Both the position numbers and the translations under genes were made by a program. The notes beneath the pieces were generated by a model that saw only the letters and a list, made by a program, of their open reading frames with translations, was not told where the DNA came from and made no database searches. A stretch of DNA of 64,000 nt from Ignavibacteriales bacterium. Lineage in GTDB: Bacteria; Bacteroidota; Ignavibacteria; Ignavibacteriales; Ignavibacteriaceae. Positions 1 to 7,409 of the stretch are shown here, piece after piece (positions within the stretch are counted from its first letter, which is position 1; each line of letters starts with the position of its first letter). The stretch is from assembly GCA_016700155.1 (NCBI GenBank), contig CP065001.1:434001-498000 (forward strand), given 5' to 3'.

Positions 1-63
1 TTTGTTGATTTAAGTAAGCGGTTTATAGATCAGAAAATAATTCGTGAATATCAACCGGATTGA
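1..63 (+). CDS. C-terminal end of an unidentified protein (partial)
   Basis: Frame 1 is open from the first base to a TGA at 61-63 and encodes the last 20 residues of a protein entering from outside the window. The tail is charged and ends in REYQPD. Too little remains to name a family. Its stop overlaps a TTG start of the next gene in a TTGA arrangement, which is the usual geometry of translational coupling, so it is probably the upstream member of the same operon. It could be a chance open frame, since 20 codons is short. Confidence 0.4.
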   Translation, partial: FVDLSKRFIDQKIIREYQPD

Positions 64-761
64 GAACCGCCAATTCGGGGATATGTATTAGTCCTATTTC
101 TATGAAAAGATATGTAATAAATAAAGAAGATAAGAGTTTCATTAATAGAGAAACCCATTTTGTTGAATTAGGATTATTTGACTTTTGGTCTCTTTCTATG
201 AAAGCAATTAAAAATAATTTCCCACCATTAATTAAAATTTCCAATATTGATGAAGCATTTAATGTTATAAAAATTTTTATAAAGGAATGTGGAAACACTC
301 TTATATTAGACTTACCAGATGGTTATAGTACAAATTATATCACGGGTATTGAAATTGAACAAGATACAATGCGAATTATATGGTATTCTGCAAATAAAAT
401 TTTTGAAGACTCTGACGTTATAAATGATAGCTTTAATGAATTTAGAAAGAGTTATATAGGGGAAAATTTAGAACAGCAATATGGTTTTACTTTTGATTAT
501 TTAATCTTGACACCTGCTTATATTTTGATTTATGCTGAGGAACGAGCTTTCCCAGAAACGATAGATACAAATGAAGAACATTTAGAAATATTAACTCACC
601 CTGACTTGAAAATATATGAACACACTTGGGGAAGTTATAAAGTTGAACCCATACTTCAGTATAGAACTCGATATTATTGTAATAAAGGATTGGTTACAGT
701 ATTATATCCCAAAGCTAATCGTGGTAGTTTTAGAGCCGATGAATTTTTTGAGAGCCTTTAG
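60..761 (+). CDS. Hypothetical protein upstream of a J-domain gene
   Basis: I do not recognise this 233-residue protein. It has no signal peptide or membrane segment and looks like a soluble mixed alpha/beta protein, with aromatic-rich strands in its second half (for example FDYLILTPAYILIYAEE). The start is uncertain. TTG at 60 overlaps the upstream stop as TTGA, while ATG at 102 gives a 219-residue protein beginning MKRYVINKED. Neither start has a clear Shine-Dalgarno sequence. The stop (759-761) lies two bases before the ATG of the J-domain gene, so the two are almost certainly co-transcribed and may act together. The coding sequence is very AT-rich compared with the housekeeping genes further right, which suggests horizontal acquisition. 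Confidence 0.7.
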   Translation: MRTANSGICISPISMKRYVINKEDKSFINRETHFVELGLFDFWSLSMKAIKNNFPPLIKISNIDEAFNVIKIFIKECGNTLILDLPDGYSTNYITGIEIEQDTMRIIWYSANKIFEDSDVINDSFNEFRKSYIGENLEQQYGFTFDYLILTPAYILIYAEERAFPETIDTNEEHLEILTHPDLKIYEHTWGSYKVEPILQYRTRYYCNKGLVTVLYPKANRGSFRADEFFESL

Positions 762-763
762 AA

Positions 764-1909
764 ATGACGATTTCAGACGCATATAAAGTTCTGGAAATTG
801 ATAATCCAGATTATTCTCTATCACAAGTAAAAAATTCATTTAGAAATTTAGCAAAAAAATATCACCCAGATATTTCTGGCAAATCTGAATATTCAAGATT
901 TATAGATATTTATAATGCTTACAGTTATTTGCTAATAAATCTTCCCAAACAGTATTCTGTTAAAAAAGATGAAACTGCTAAGCAAAATATCTTTAACGAT
1001 TCAACAATTTTTTACGATTTTATTTCTTTTATTGATCGCTTGCATCTTGATTTTATCGTTCTACCACGACGACAATTTGGGAATGTTCCATCAAATTTTT
1101 CAGACATATTTTTTAGTCAAATTGACAACATATTTTCTCAAGATACTTTAGAGTTAATCTCAGAATCAATTTTAACTGGTCATAAGAAAAGACTTATTGA
1201 TTTGCTTTCTACTATCTTTGCTGGAACATCACTATTAAAAAGAAATAAATTTTTTAAAAGAATTAAAACCATCGCAAGACAAGAAAGATATTTGTCTAAT
1301 TTAATAAACGCTACAATAGTAGGTATTCCGACCCAAATTTTTACAACTAGCTCAACAAGTATTCCCGATCAGAATACAAATGATTATAAAAGTGGTGCAA
1401 TTAATGTATTATCATTACGCAAAGAATTTTTAGATAGGTTTTTAGATTATTCTCGAAGTAAACCTAACCCAATCTTCTATGAATCATCAGTTCCTGAAAA
1501 ATCTTTTAGAGAAAGTATGCGCGAAGTAAAAAGCGAAGAATCTGCTAAAATTATATTTAAAGAAATTAAGAATAGAATTAGAAGTAGCTCTGGCAAAGTA
1601 CAGCTAAATGAAACTCAAATAAAAAATGTAGTTGATTACATTTCCCAGCTAGCCGATTTAGGTGAAAATTTAAAAGGACAATTTGTTTTTACGTACAGAA
1701 TTAATGATGATAAAGGACTTGTTAGTGCATTAATTGAACTCTTATTAAAACAAGGTCTTTCATATGAAAGACTATCACTACTCATTAGGCTATATCAATA
1801 CTACAAACTTTATCATAAAGATTACAAATTCATTTTTAAAAATCATTCACAAATAAGAGAAGGTCAAATTCTATTGGAATTAAATCAACTTATCTCTGAT
1901 ATTGTATGA
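764..1909 (+). CDS. J-domain (DnaJ-like) protein, type III
   Basis: Residues 3-60 form a J domain: helix II LSQVKNSFRNLAKKY, then the diagnostic H34-P35-D36 loop, then a helix III ending near SYLLINL. J domains stimulate the ATPase of Hsp70 (DnaK). There is no Gly/Phe region or CxxCxGxG zinc domain, so this is not housekeeping DnaJ. The remaining 320 residues are unrecognised, largely helical and soluble. Such type III J-proteins usually deliver DnaK to one specific client. The start lies 2 bp after the upstream stop, which makes the preceding unknown protein a natural partner or client. AT-rich codon use matches that gene and not the core genes from 3.3 kb onward. The J-domain call is secure; the pathway is unknown. 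Confidence 0.8.
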   Translation: MTISDAYKVLEIDNPDYSLSQVKNSFRNLAKKYHPDISGKSEYSRFIDIYNAYSYLLINLPKQYSVKKDETAKQNIFNDSTIFYDFISFIDRLHLDFIVLPRRQFGNVPSNFSDIFFSQIDNIFSQDTLELISESILTGHKKRLIDLLSTIFAGTSLLKRNKFFKRIKTIARQERYLSNLINATIVGIPTQIFTTSSTSIPDQNTNDYKSGAINVLSLRKEFLDRFLDYSRSKPNPIFYESSVPEKSFRESMREVKSEESAKIIFKEIKNRIRSSSGKVQLNETQIKNVVDYISQLADLGENLKGQFVFTYRINDDKGLVSALIELLLKQGLSYERLSLLIRLYQYYKLYHKDYKFIFKNHSQIREGQILLELNQLISDIV

Positions 1910-1916
1910 GGAAGAA

Positions 1917-1932
1917 ATATAACATCTTTAAT
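1917..1932 (+). repeat. 16-bp direct repeat, copy 1 (module boundary)
   Basis: ATATAACATCTTTAAT begins 8 bp after the J-domain gene stop. The same 16 bp with one difference (C for A at position 8) recurs at 3185-3200, 14 bp after the last gene of the next module. Each copy is followed shortly by a CCCGCC-type hairpin. The two copies bracket 1.27 kb carrying two genes, as expected if a mobile unit ended at this sequence. Confidence 0.6.
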
Positions 1933-1943
1933 AAGTAAAGAAT

Positions 1944-1958
1944 CCCGCCAAAGGCGGG
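1944..1958. terminator. Hairpin after the J-domain operon
   Basis: CCCGCC and GGCGGG form a perfect 6-bp GC stem with an AAA loop. There is no T-run after it on the + strand, so it is a weak intrinsic terminator at best. It resembles the stem of the stronger terminator at 3228-3251. Confidence 0.4.
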
Positions 1959-2056
1959 TAAACAATACTGTAAAAAGAAAAAAATTATCCGGTTCGATAC
2001 TTTTGAATAGAGTCCTTTAGAAAAATAAACACATTTAATCTTTTAAATAATTATAA

Positions 2057-2117
2057 ACACGGCGTTGTGGTTTAACAACTTGTCCCTACTATTCGGGATA
2101 ACACGACGTTATATGGC
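2057..2117 (+). repeat. Folded site with repeats before the two-gene unit (attC-like candidate)
   Basis: This 61-bp stretch contains ACACGGCGTT (2057-2066) and ACACGACGTT (2101-2110), a direct repeat with one mismatch. It also has a GTTGT/ACAAC hairpin (2064-2068 with 2075-2079) and a TCCC/GGGA pair. It ends in GTTATATGGC (2108-2117), the exact reverse complement of GCCATATAAC at 3182-3191. Folded, non-coding sites ending in a GTT core just upstream of a start codon resemble integron attC sites. The core does not fit the attC R' consensus GTTRRRY exactly (GTTATAT), so the identification is tentative. Confidence 0.4.
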
Positions 2118-2123
2118 TAAAGT

Positions 2124-2540
2124 ATGAAAGAGAAAGATGACATTCAAAAACCTATTTTAGAAGGTAAGTTAAAAGAAGCGCGAATAATAACGAATGAGTT
2201 TGGTGAACCTAGTATTCCTCCTGAGTACACTTATGAATTAACTGAAGTAGGTAAGGCTGAGATAAAAAAAGCATCAGATATTTTGAAAAAATATGAGCTA
2301 TTTATCGAACCAAAACAGTACTTGGAAATAAAAGAAAAGCATAATAAAATAAAATCAAAGTTCTCGCAGACCAAAGAGAGAATCAATATCTCATTTTTTC
2401 TTGGCATAACATGGTACTTAGTTGTTTTCTATTCTTCTTTTATAACTGAAAATATATATGTGTCTTTTATTTTTACGACCCTTATATTTTTAATTATAAT
2501 TTACTTATTCGTTTATAAAAATGATTTTGACACTTTTTAG
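2124..2540 (+). CDS. Small membrane protein with winged-helix-like N-terminus, unknown
   Basis: A 138-residue protein I do not recognise. Residues 1-60 are soluble. The stretch YELTEVGKAEIKKA resembles the last helix and wing of winged-helix proteins (LTxxGxxxI), a weak resemblance. Residues 60-85 are charged and may form a coiled coil. Two hydrophobic segments follow at about 90-108 and 112-130, leaving a short charged C-terminus, so the soluble part probably sits at the cytoplasmic face of the inner membrane. The ATG lies 6 bp after the GTTATATGGC boundary repeat, with no clear ribosome-binding site. It is probably co-transcribed with the next gene, 16 bp downstream. Very AT-rich. Confidence 0.65.
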   Translation: MKEKDDIQKPILEGKLKEARIITNEFGEPSIPPEYTYELTEVGKAEIKKASDILKKYELFIEPKQYLEIKEKHNKIKSKFSQTKERINISFFLGITWYLVVFYSSFITENIYVSFIFTTLIFLIIIYLFVYKNDFDTF

Positions 2541-2556
2541 TTTTTATGAATAAACA

Positions 2557-3171
2557 ATGCCAAGTAATTTCAATAAAAATAAATTCGATTTAATATTTCG
2601 TACAAAGAAATTTGAAGTTGAAAATCGACAAAGAAAAGATATGAAGGAATTAGTTGAAAAGTTAGCAAGAGAAAATATCAGAGGTTCTTTTGCAAATAAT
2701 GCAACCAATGATTTAACACAAAATCATTTTAAGGAAATATTAAATATCTGGATAGAATCGTTAATTGAATCGTTTGGTAAAAACAGAATTTTGGACGAAG
2801 ATATAAAAGAGGTAAAAGGATTATCTGAAACTTTTAATGAACATTACATTGAAAGAGAGAAAAATGGTTTTCAGACTGCTCTTATATCGAAGGGCAATAA
2901 TTTGGGAAGCTCAATAGTAACAGATAATGTAAAGACATTAGAACATATGCTACATAGGGTTAGGACTAATGCAAATGATTTATTAACCTTAGCTATTGAT
3001 AAGCAAAATGAAAATCTCTCCTATGTCGAGAACATCAATATGATTAGCAAAAGCAACCCGAACAATGAGAATACTAATACTTCAAACTTTTGGGAGAAAT
3101 ACGGAAGACAGATTTTTATTGGTGTTATTATTACTGTTATTGGAGGAATAATCTTGGGTCTAATTCTTTAA
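2557..3171 (+). CDS. Tail-anchored helical protein, unknown
   Basis: A 204-residue protein I do not recognise. Residues 1-165 are soluble, charged and predicted helical. One C-terminal hydrophobic segment (about 183-204, IFIGVIITVIGGIILGLIL) ends at the last residue, making it a tail-anchored membrane protein facing the cytoplasm. It starts 16 bp after the previous gene, and both have C-terminal membrane anchors, so they may form a membrane complex. The pair is bounded by the 10-bp inverted repeats at 2108-2117 and 3182-3191. No catalytic motif is visible. Confidence 0.65.
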   Translation: MPSNFNKNKFDLIFRTKKFEVENRQRKDMKELVEKLARENIRGSFANNATNDLTQNHFKEILNIWIESLIESFGKNRILDEDIKEVKGLSETFNEHYIEREKNGFQTALISKGNNLGSSIVTDNVKTLEHMLHRVRTNANDLLTLAIDKQNENLSYVENINMISKSNPNNENTNTSNFWEKYGRQIFIGVIITVIGGIILGLIL

Positions 3172-3181
3172 TTGTTAAGAT

Positions 3182-3200
3182 GCCATATAACCTCTTTAAT
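3182..3200 (+). repeat. Right boundary: inverted-repeat end plus direct repeat copy 2
   Basis: GCCATATAAC (3182-3191) is the perfect inverted partner of GTTATATGGC at 2108-2117. Positions 3185-3200 repeat 1917-1932 with 15 of 16 bases identical. The site starts 10 bp after the stop of the tail-anchored protein gene, so the unit 2108-3191 has matched ends outside its coding sequences. Confidence 0.6.
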
Positions 3201-3222
3201 CCGTCAAAGCCGGACAAGTAAA

Positions 3223-3251
3223 TAAAAAGTCCCGCCTAAGCGGGACTCTTT
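3223..3251 (-). terminator. Intrinsic terminator for the tricorn-like protease gene
   Basis: AGTCCCGC (3228-3235) pairs with GCGGGACT (3240-3247) as an 8-bp perfect stem with a 4-base loop. Read on the minus strand it is followed by TTTTTATTT, the standard layout after the gene at 3282-6524. On the plus strand the tail CTTTATTT is weaker, but it may also stop transcription coming from the left. Confidence 0.75.
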
Positions 3252-3281
3252 ATTTCATAACATAAATCTATTAATTAACAA

Positions 3282-6200
3282 CTACCTTTTATCCGGGTAT
3301 GGTGGTGGTTCCGGGAGTTTGACCGGATTATTCTTCAGCTCATTCAGCACTTCTTCAATTGCTTTGTTAAGCTGCTGGTCTGTTCCTTCAAACTCCATTG
3401 CGGGATCGTTGTCAACGTAAATGTCAGGATCAACTCCATGACCTTCCATCACCCATTCATTTCCTTCAAGATCGTAGCGTGAAAATTCAGGTCTGTTTAG
3501 GAAACCGCCGTCAACTATTGGCAGTGTTCCTCTTATACCTACAACTCCGCCCCACGAACGTTTACCAATAAGTTTACCGAGTTTATAATATTTAAACCTG
3601 TAAGGGAAAATATCACCGTCACTTGCAGAGAATTCATCAAGCAATGTTACTTTCGGACCAACGTGTGTTCCGCCGGGATTAAATCCTGTCGCGGTGTTGC
3701 GGGCTATATCAATCATTGCCGGAAGTCTTCTTAATCTTTCAACGATCATTGGTGAAACGTTTCCGCCGCCGTTACCGCGTACATCAATGATGAGCGCTTG
3801 CTTGCGAAGTTGCGGATAATAATATTTTACAAATTCATTAAGTCCGCCAGGACCCATATCAGGAATGTGAATGTAACCGACTTTTCCGTCAGTAGCTTTG
3901 TTTACTTTATCAATATTATCCTGAACCCAGTTTAAGTAGTAAAGATCATGTTCATCAGACATAGGCACAACAACGGATTCGCGGCTTCCTTCTTTTTTAG
4001 CAGATGAATTAACCGTTAGTGTTACCTGTTTACCGGCAGTGTTTACAAGTTCGGAATAAATGTTCGCGATTTTGTTTGCCGGTTTTCCATTGATCTCTAT
4101 TATGTAATCACCTTCGTTAACATTAACACCGATTTCAGTAAGAGGTGAACGGGTGTTGTTACTCCAGTTATTTCCTTTAAGAATTTTTTTGATTTTAAAA
4201 TATCCTGATGAAGGAACTTTTTCTATTTGTGCGCCAAGTAAACCAAGCTGAATTCTTTCGGGTCTTGGATAATCACCGCCGCCGACATAAGCGTGACCGA
4301 CATTTAATTCGCCTATCATCTCGCCGATAATATAAGTCAGATCAACACGGTGATTTACATATTTAACAAGCGGCTCATAATTTTTTCGTATTGCAGCCCA
4401 ATCAACTCCATGCATATTTGGCGCATAGAAGAAGTCGCGCATCTGCCTCCAGCATTCGTTGAATATCTGGTTCCATTCAGCGTATCTGTCAAGATTCATC
4501 TTCATATCTGAAAGATTTAGTTTTTCTTTCATTTCTATTTTAGATGAAGGAAGATCAATTATAGCATAAGAACCCTGCTGTGATACAAGCATTTTCTTTT
4601 TATCCGCAGAAACTTCATAACCGCCGATTTCACCAAGTTCGGTTTCTTTTTGTTTGTTCATATCGAACATAAAAAGTTTTGGTCGTGAATCACTGCTTCC
4701 GTTTCTCTGGTAATAAAGTTTTTCACCAACTGATAAAAGATTAAAATAGTTTGATGCTTCAACGGGCAGTTCAAGTATTCTTGATTGAATGCCGTCTTCA
4801 TCAACCTTTACTGATACTTTGCTGTCCTTATCTTTTTTATCCTTGTCTTCTTCTTTCTTTGAATCATCTTTAATTACAACTTCATCGCTCTTTGGTTCGA
4901 ATGGTGATTTTGTATCCTTCGCAAGAGTGACCAAATAAATTTTTGCCATATCCTGGTAGATGTGATTCCACTCAGTCTGGCTGTACCTTGGTGAGAAACT
5001 TCTGTTAGAAACGAAGTAAAGATATTTTCCGTCAGAACTGAATGTTGAACCGTAAGTTGAATACCAGCCATCGGTGATATCGATAGTCTTTTTACTTTCA
5101 AGTGAATAGAGTTTTACTTTTGTCATCACTTCAACTTCAGGATTTGAGTAGGTTATCCACTTACTATCGGGTGACCATTCGTAAGCATTAAATTCAAACG
5201 CATCTGATTTGGCGACGAGTGTTACATCCTTTGAATCAATATCAACAAACTGAAGCCGTTGCTCTCTGTCAGCCCACAATAATTTTTTACTGTCGGGCGA
5301 CCACAAAGGCTGATACTTATAATTCTTATCACCGTCAGTAAGTTTTATCGGTTCTGATTTTCCATCCTGTGCCATTATATAAATTTCGTCTTCGCCGCTT
5401 TCATCTGAAATGTATGAAATCCATTTGCCGTCAGGCGACCATTTGGAATTTCTTTCATGTATTCCCGATGTGTTGGTAAGGTTTCTTGTGTTGCCATATT
5501 TAACCGGGACAGTGAAAATTTCACCTCGCGCACCGAACAATGCCCTGTTTCCATCGGGTGAAATTTCATAGTTGCTTACGTTCCTGCTTACATCGATTAG
5601 TCCGCCTCTTCCTGAATCAAAATCTTCATTAATAAAAATCTGGACTTTATCAGTTTTGCCGGAAGTTAAATCATGCTTATAAATATATCCGCCGTTCTCA
5701 AAGACTATTGCGTTATCACCAACCGAAGGATATTTAATATCATATTCACTGAATGTTGTAAGCTTTTTTGTTTCTTTAGTTGAAAGATCATAAACAAAAA
5801 GATTCATTCTTTTATCGCGGTCAGAGATAAAATATATTTTAGTACCTGCCCACATAGGAATAATATCCTGTGCAGGATTGTTCGTAATGTTCTCGATCTT
5901 TTTTGTTTTGAAATCATAAATCCATACATCATCTGCCTGACCGCCGCGGTAACGTTTCCATGTTCTGAATTCTCTGAACACTCTGTTATACGCAAGCTTT
6001 GAAGCATCCGGTGAATATGAACAGAAACCGCCACGAGGCAAAGGCAGTTGTTCCATCAACCCGCCTTTTGAATTAACAGTATATAACTGACCTTTGAAAT
6101 CATTGAATTCAATCCATCGTGATCGAAGTACAACAGTTGAATTATCTCTCCATCCCATTACAATGTTGTTCGGTCCCATTCTGTCTGAAACATCATCTCG

Positions 6201-6524
6201 CCCAAGTGTTGCTGAGTAAGTAACTCTGAAAGGAATTCCGCCTTCAGCCGGAATTGTATAAACTTCTGTATTGCCGTCGTATTGACCTGTGAATGCAATT
6301 GATCTTCCATCCGGAGAAAACTTTGCAAACATTTCATAACCGATATCATTTGTAAGTTTTCTTGCTGTTCCCCCGTTTGCTGAAACAGTGTAAAGATCAC
6401 CGGCATAACTGAAAACTATATTGCTGCCGTGGATAGTTGGGAATCTTAAAAGTCTTGCTTCTTCCTGTGCAAAAACTGAAATGCTTAACAGCAGAAAGAA
6501 AACAATCGAAAGGTATCTGTTCAT
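3282..6524 (-). CDS. Tricorn-like S41 peptidase with beta-propeller domains, secreted
   Basis: A 1080-residue tricorn protease homologue. A signal peptide (about 1-19, ending VFAQ) sends it to the periplasm or surface. Residues 25-560 carry repeated PD40/WD40-type propeller blades (SPDGRSIAF, SPDGKWISY, SPDSKKLLW). A Lys/Asp-rich linker follows around 560-590. The C-terminal half contains a helical C1 domain, a PDZ domain (about 775-860) and the S41 catalytic domain. Catalytic residues align with tricorn: His744 in GHAYVGG, nucleophile Ser968 in SASDGD, and a GHGVDPD segment near the end. The family trims oligopeptides. Start: AAAGGA sits 8 bp before the ATG. It has its own terminator at 3223-3251 and appears monocistronic. 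Confidence 0.9.
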   Translation of the reverse strand: MNRYLSIVFFLLLSISVFAQEEARLLRFPTIHGSNIVFSYAGDLYTVSANGGTARKLTNDIGYEMFAKFSPDGRSIAFTGQYDGNTEVYTIPAEGGIPFRVTYSATLGRDDVSDRMGPNNIVMGWRDNSTVVLRSRWIEFNDFKGQLYTVNSKGGLMEQLPLPRGGFCSYSPDASKLAYNRVFREFRTWKRYRGGQADDVWIYDFKTKKIENITNNPAQDIIPMWAGTKIYFISDRDKRMNLFVYDLSTKETKKLTTFSEYDIKYPSVGDNAIVFENGGYIYKHDLTSGKTDKVQIFINEDFDSGRGGLIDVSRNVSNYEISPDGNRALFGARGEIFTVPVKYGNTRNLTNTSGIHERNSKWSPDGKWISYISDESGEDEIYIMAQDGKSEPIKLTDGDKNYKYQPLWSPDSKKLLWADREQRLQFVDIDSKDVTLVAKSDAFEFNAYEWSPDSKWITYSNPEVEVMTKVKLYSLESKKTIDITDGWYSTYGSTFSSDGKYLYFVSNRSFSPRYSQTEWNHIYQDMAKIYLVTLAKDTKSPFEPKSDEVVIKDDSKKEEDKDKKDKDSKVSVKVDEDGIQSRILELPVEASNYFNLLSVGEKLYYQRNGSSDSRPKLFMFDMNKQKETELGEIGGYEVSADKKKMLVSQQGSYAIIDLPSSKIEMKEKLNLSDMKMNLDRYAEWNQIFNECWRQMRDFFYAPNMHGVDWAAIRKNYEPLVKYVNHRVDLTYIIGEMIGELNVGHAYVGGGDYPRPERIQLGLLGAQIEKVPSSGYFKIKKILKGNNWSNNTRSPLTEIGVNVNEGDYIIEINGKPANKIANIYSELVNTAGKQVTLTVNSSAKKEGSRESVVVPMSDEHDLYYLNWVQDNIDKVNKATDGKVGYIHIPDMGPGGLNEFVKYYYPQLRKQALIIDVRGNGGGNVSPMIVERLRRLPAMIDIARNTATGFNPGGTHVGPKVTLLDEFSASDGDIFPYRFKYYKLGKLIGKRSWGGVVGIRGTLPIVDGGFLNRPEFSRYDLEGNEWVMEGHGVDPDIYVDNDPAMEFEGTDQQLNKAIEEVLNELKNNPVKLPEPPPYPDKR

Positions 6525-6662
6525 ATTTTGTCCTTTGATGAATTTGGAATTGAAAAAGTGTGCAAAAATTAAACTGATAAACTAAATATTCAAGAAAAAT
6601 CTGATAAGTGGGCGATAACGCTTTTTTATGTTTGGCGAGATTTTACTGATGAATTCAATCAG

Positions 6663-6697
6663 AAAAAATCATCCCGCTGTTAGTGGAGCGGGATGAC
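6663..6697 (-). terminator. Intrinsic terminator of the TerB-like gene
   Basis: TCATCCCGCT (6669-6678) pairs perfectly with AGCGGGATGA (6687-6696) over 10 bp with an 8-base loop. On the minus strand it is followed by TTTTTT. It lies 17 bp past the stop of the minus-strand gene at 6713-7126. Confidence 0.85.
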
Positions 6698-6712
6698 TAT
6701 TTTAGAGGTAGA

Positions 6713-7126
6713 CTATATTATTGAGTACAGAGCAAACTCTGTTTGTTTAGTTATGAACGGACTGTTCTTAACTTTATGAGATTGTTCTTCAAACCAATCC
6801 GGTTTAATGTTATTGACTTTAGCAACACCTCTCAGCCAGTCCAGCTCCGGAGTAGGTGCTGAAGTATCAGAAAAAGAAAGTTTAAGCGCATCAATAAGAA
6901 ATGATTCAGCGATTTTAGGATCGGAAAATTTTATGGGGTCTTCTTTTATATATTTATTCGCAAGCAGGTTCTGAATTACTTCATCATAAAAATCTTTTGC
7001 GAATCCCAGCCTGTCAGAAATCCCCTTAATAATATTTTTTTCTTCTTCAGTTAATTGATTGTCCTTGCGTGCGGTAATTAAAAGTCCCTTTAGATAATTA
7101 CTCCTGTCGAAAACAGGTATGTCCAT
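6713..7126 (-). CDS. TerB-like helical protein
   Basis: A 137-residue soluble, all-helical protein. The N-terminal pattern YLKGLLITARKDNQLTEEEKNII followed by helices ending in a TPELDWLRGVAK segment resembles the TerB/DjlA-like fold, in which acidic residues between helices can bind metal. TerB proteins are linked to tellurite and envelope stress, but many family members have no known role. The ATG has AGGAG about 6 bp upstream on the minus strand. It is monocistronic, with a strong terminator after it. The family assignment rests on general pattern only. Confidence 0.55.
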   Translation of the reverse strand: MDIPVFDRSNYLKGLLITARKDNQLTEEEKNIIKGISDRLGFAKDFYDEVIQNLLANKYIKEDPIKFSDPKIAESFLIDALKLSFSDTSAPTPELDWLRGVAKVNNIKPDWFEEQSHKVKNSPFITKQTEFALYSII

Positions 7127-7409
7127 CAGTAACTCCTTTTATAATGATTCAAAGCTAAATAAAAATCGTGACCAGTTAAATTCAATTCAAAGTCTGTTTA
7201 CTTTAATCAGAATTTTTTTACTTCACTGAATTAGACGCTCAAATATAAACATAGTTTAATTTAAGTTGGTGTAAAAAGTGATGACCGGTTAACTCCTTTA
7301 GCCTGTTTAAAATTAATTTTCGAGAGCTATAACATAATCGAAAAAGTTTTGTGACATTTAAGTCTTTCAATTAACTTTTAACCACTGAATAAAAAAATAT
7401 CGGAATGTT
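7127..7409. other. Divergent intergenic region
   Basis: This 283-bp gap lies between the divergently transcribed TerB-like and M14 peptidase genes, so it must hold both promoters. It is AT-rich with no repeats, RNA gene or convincing -35/-10 pair that I can point to. Confidence 0.4.
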
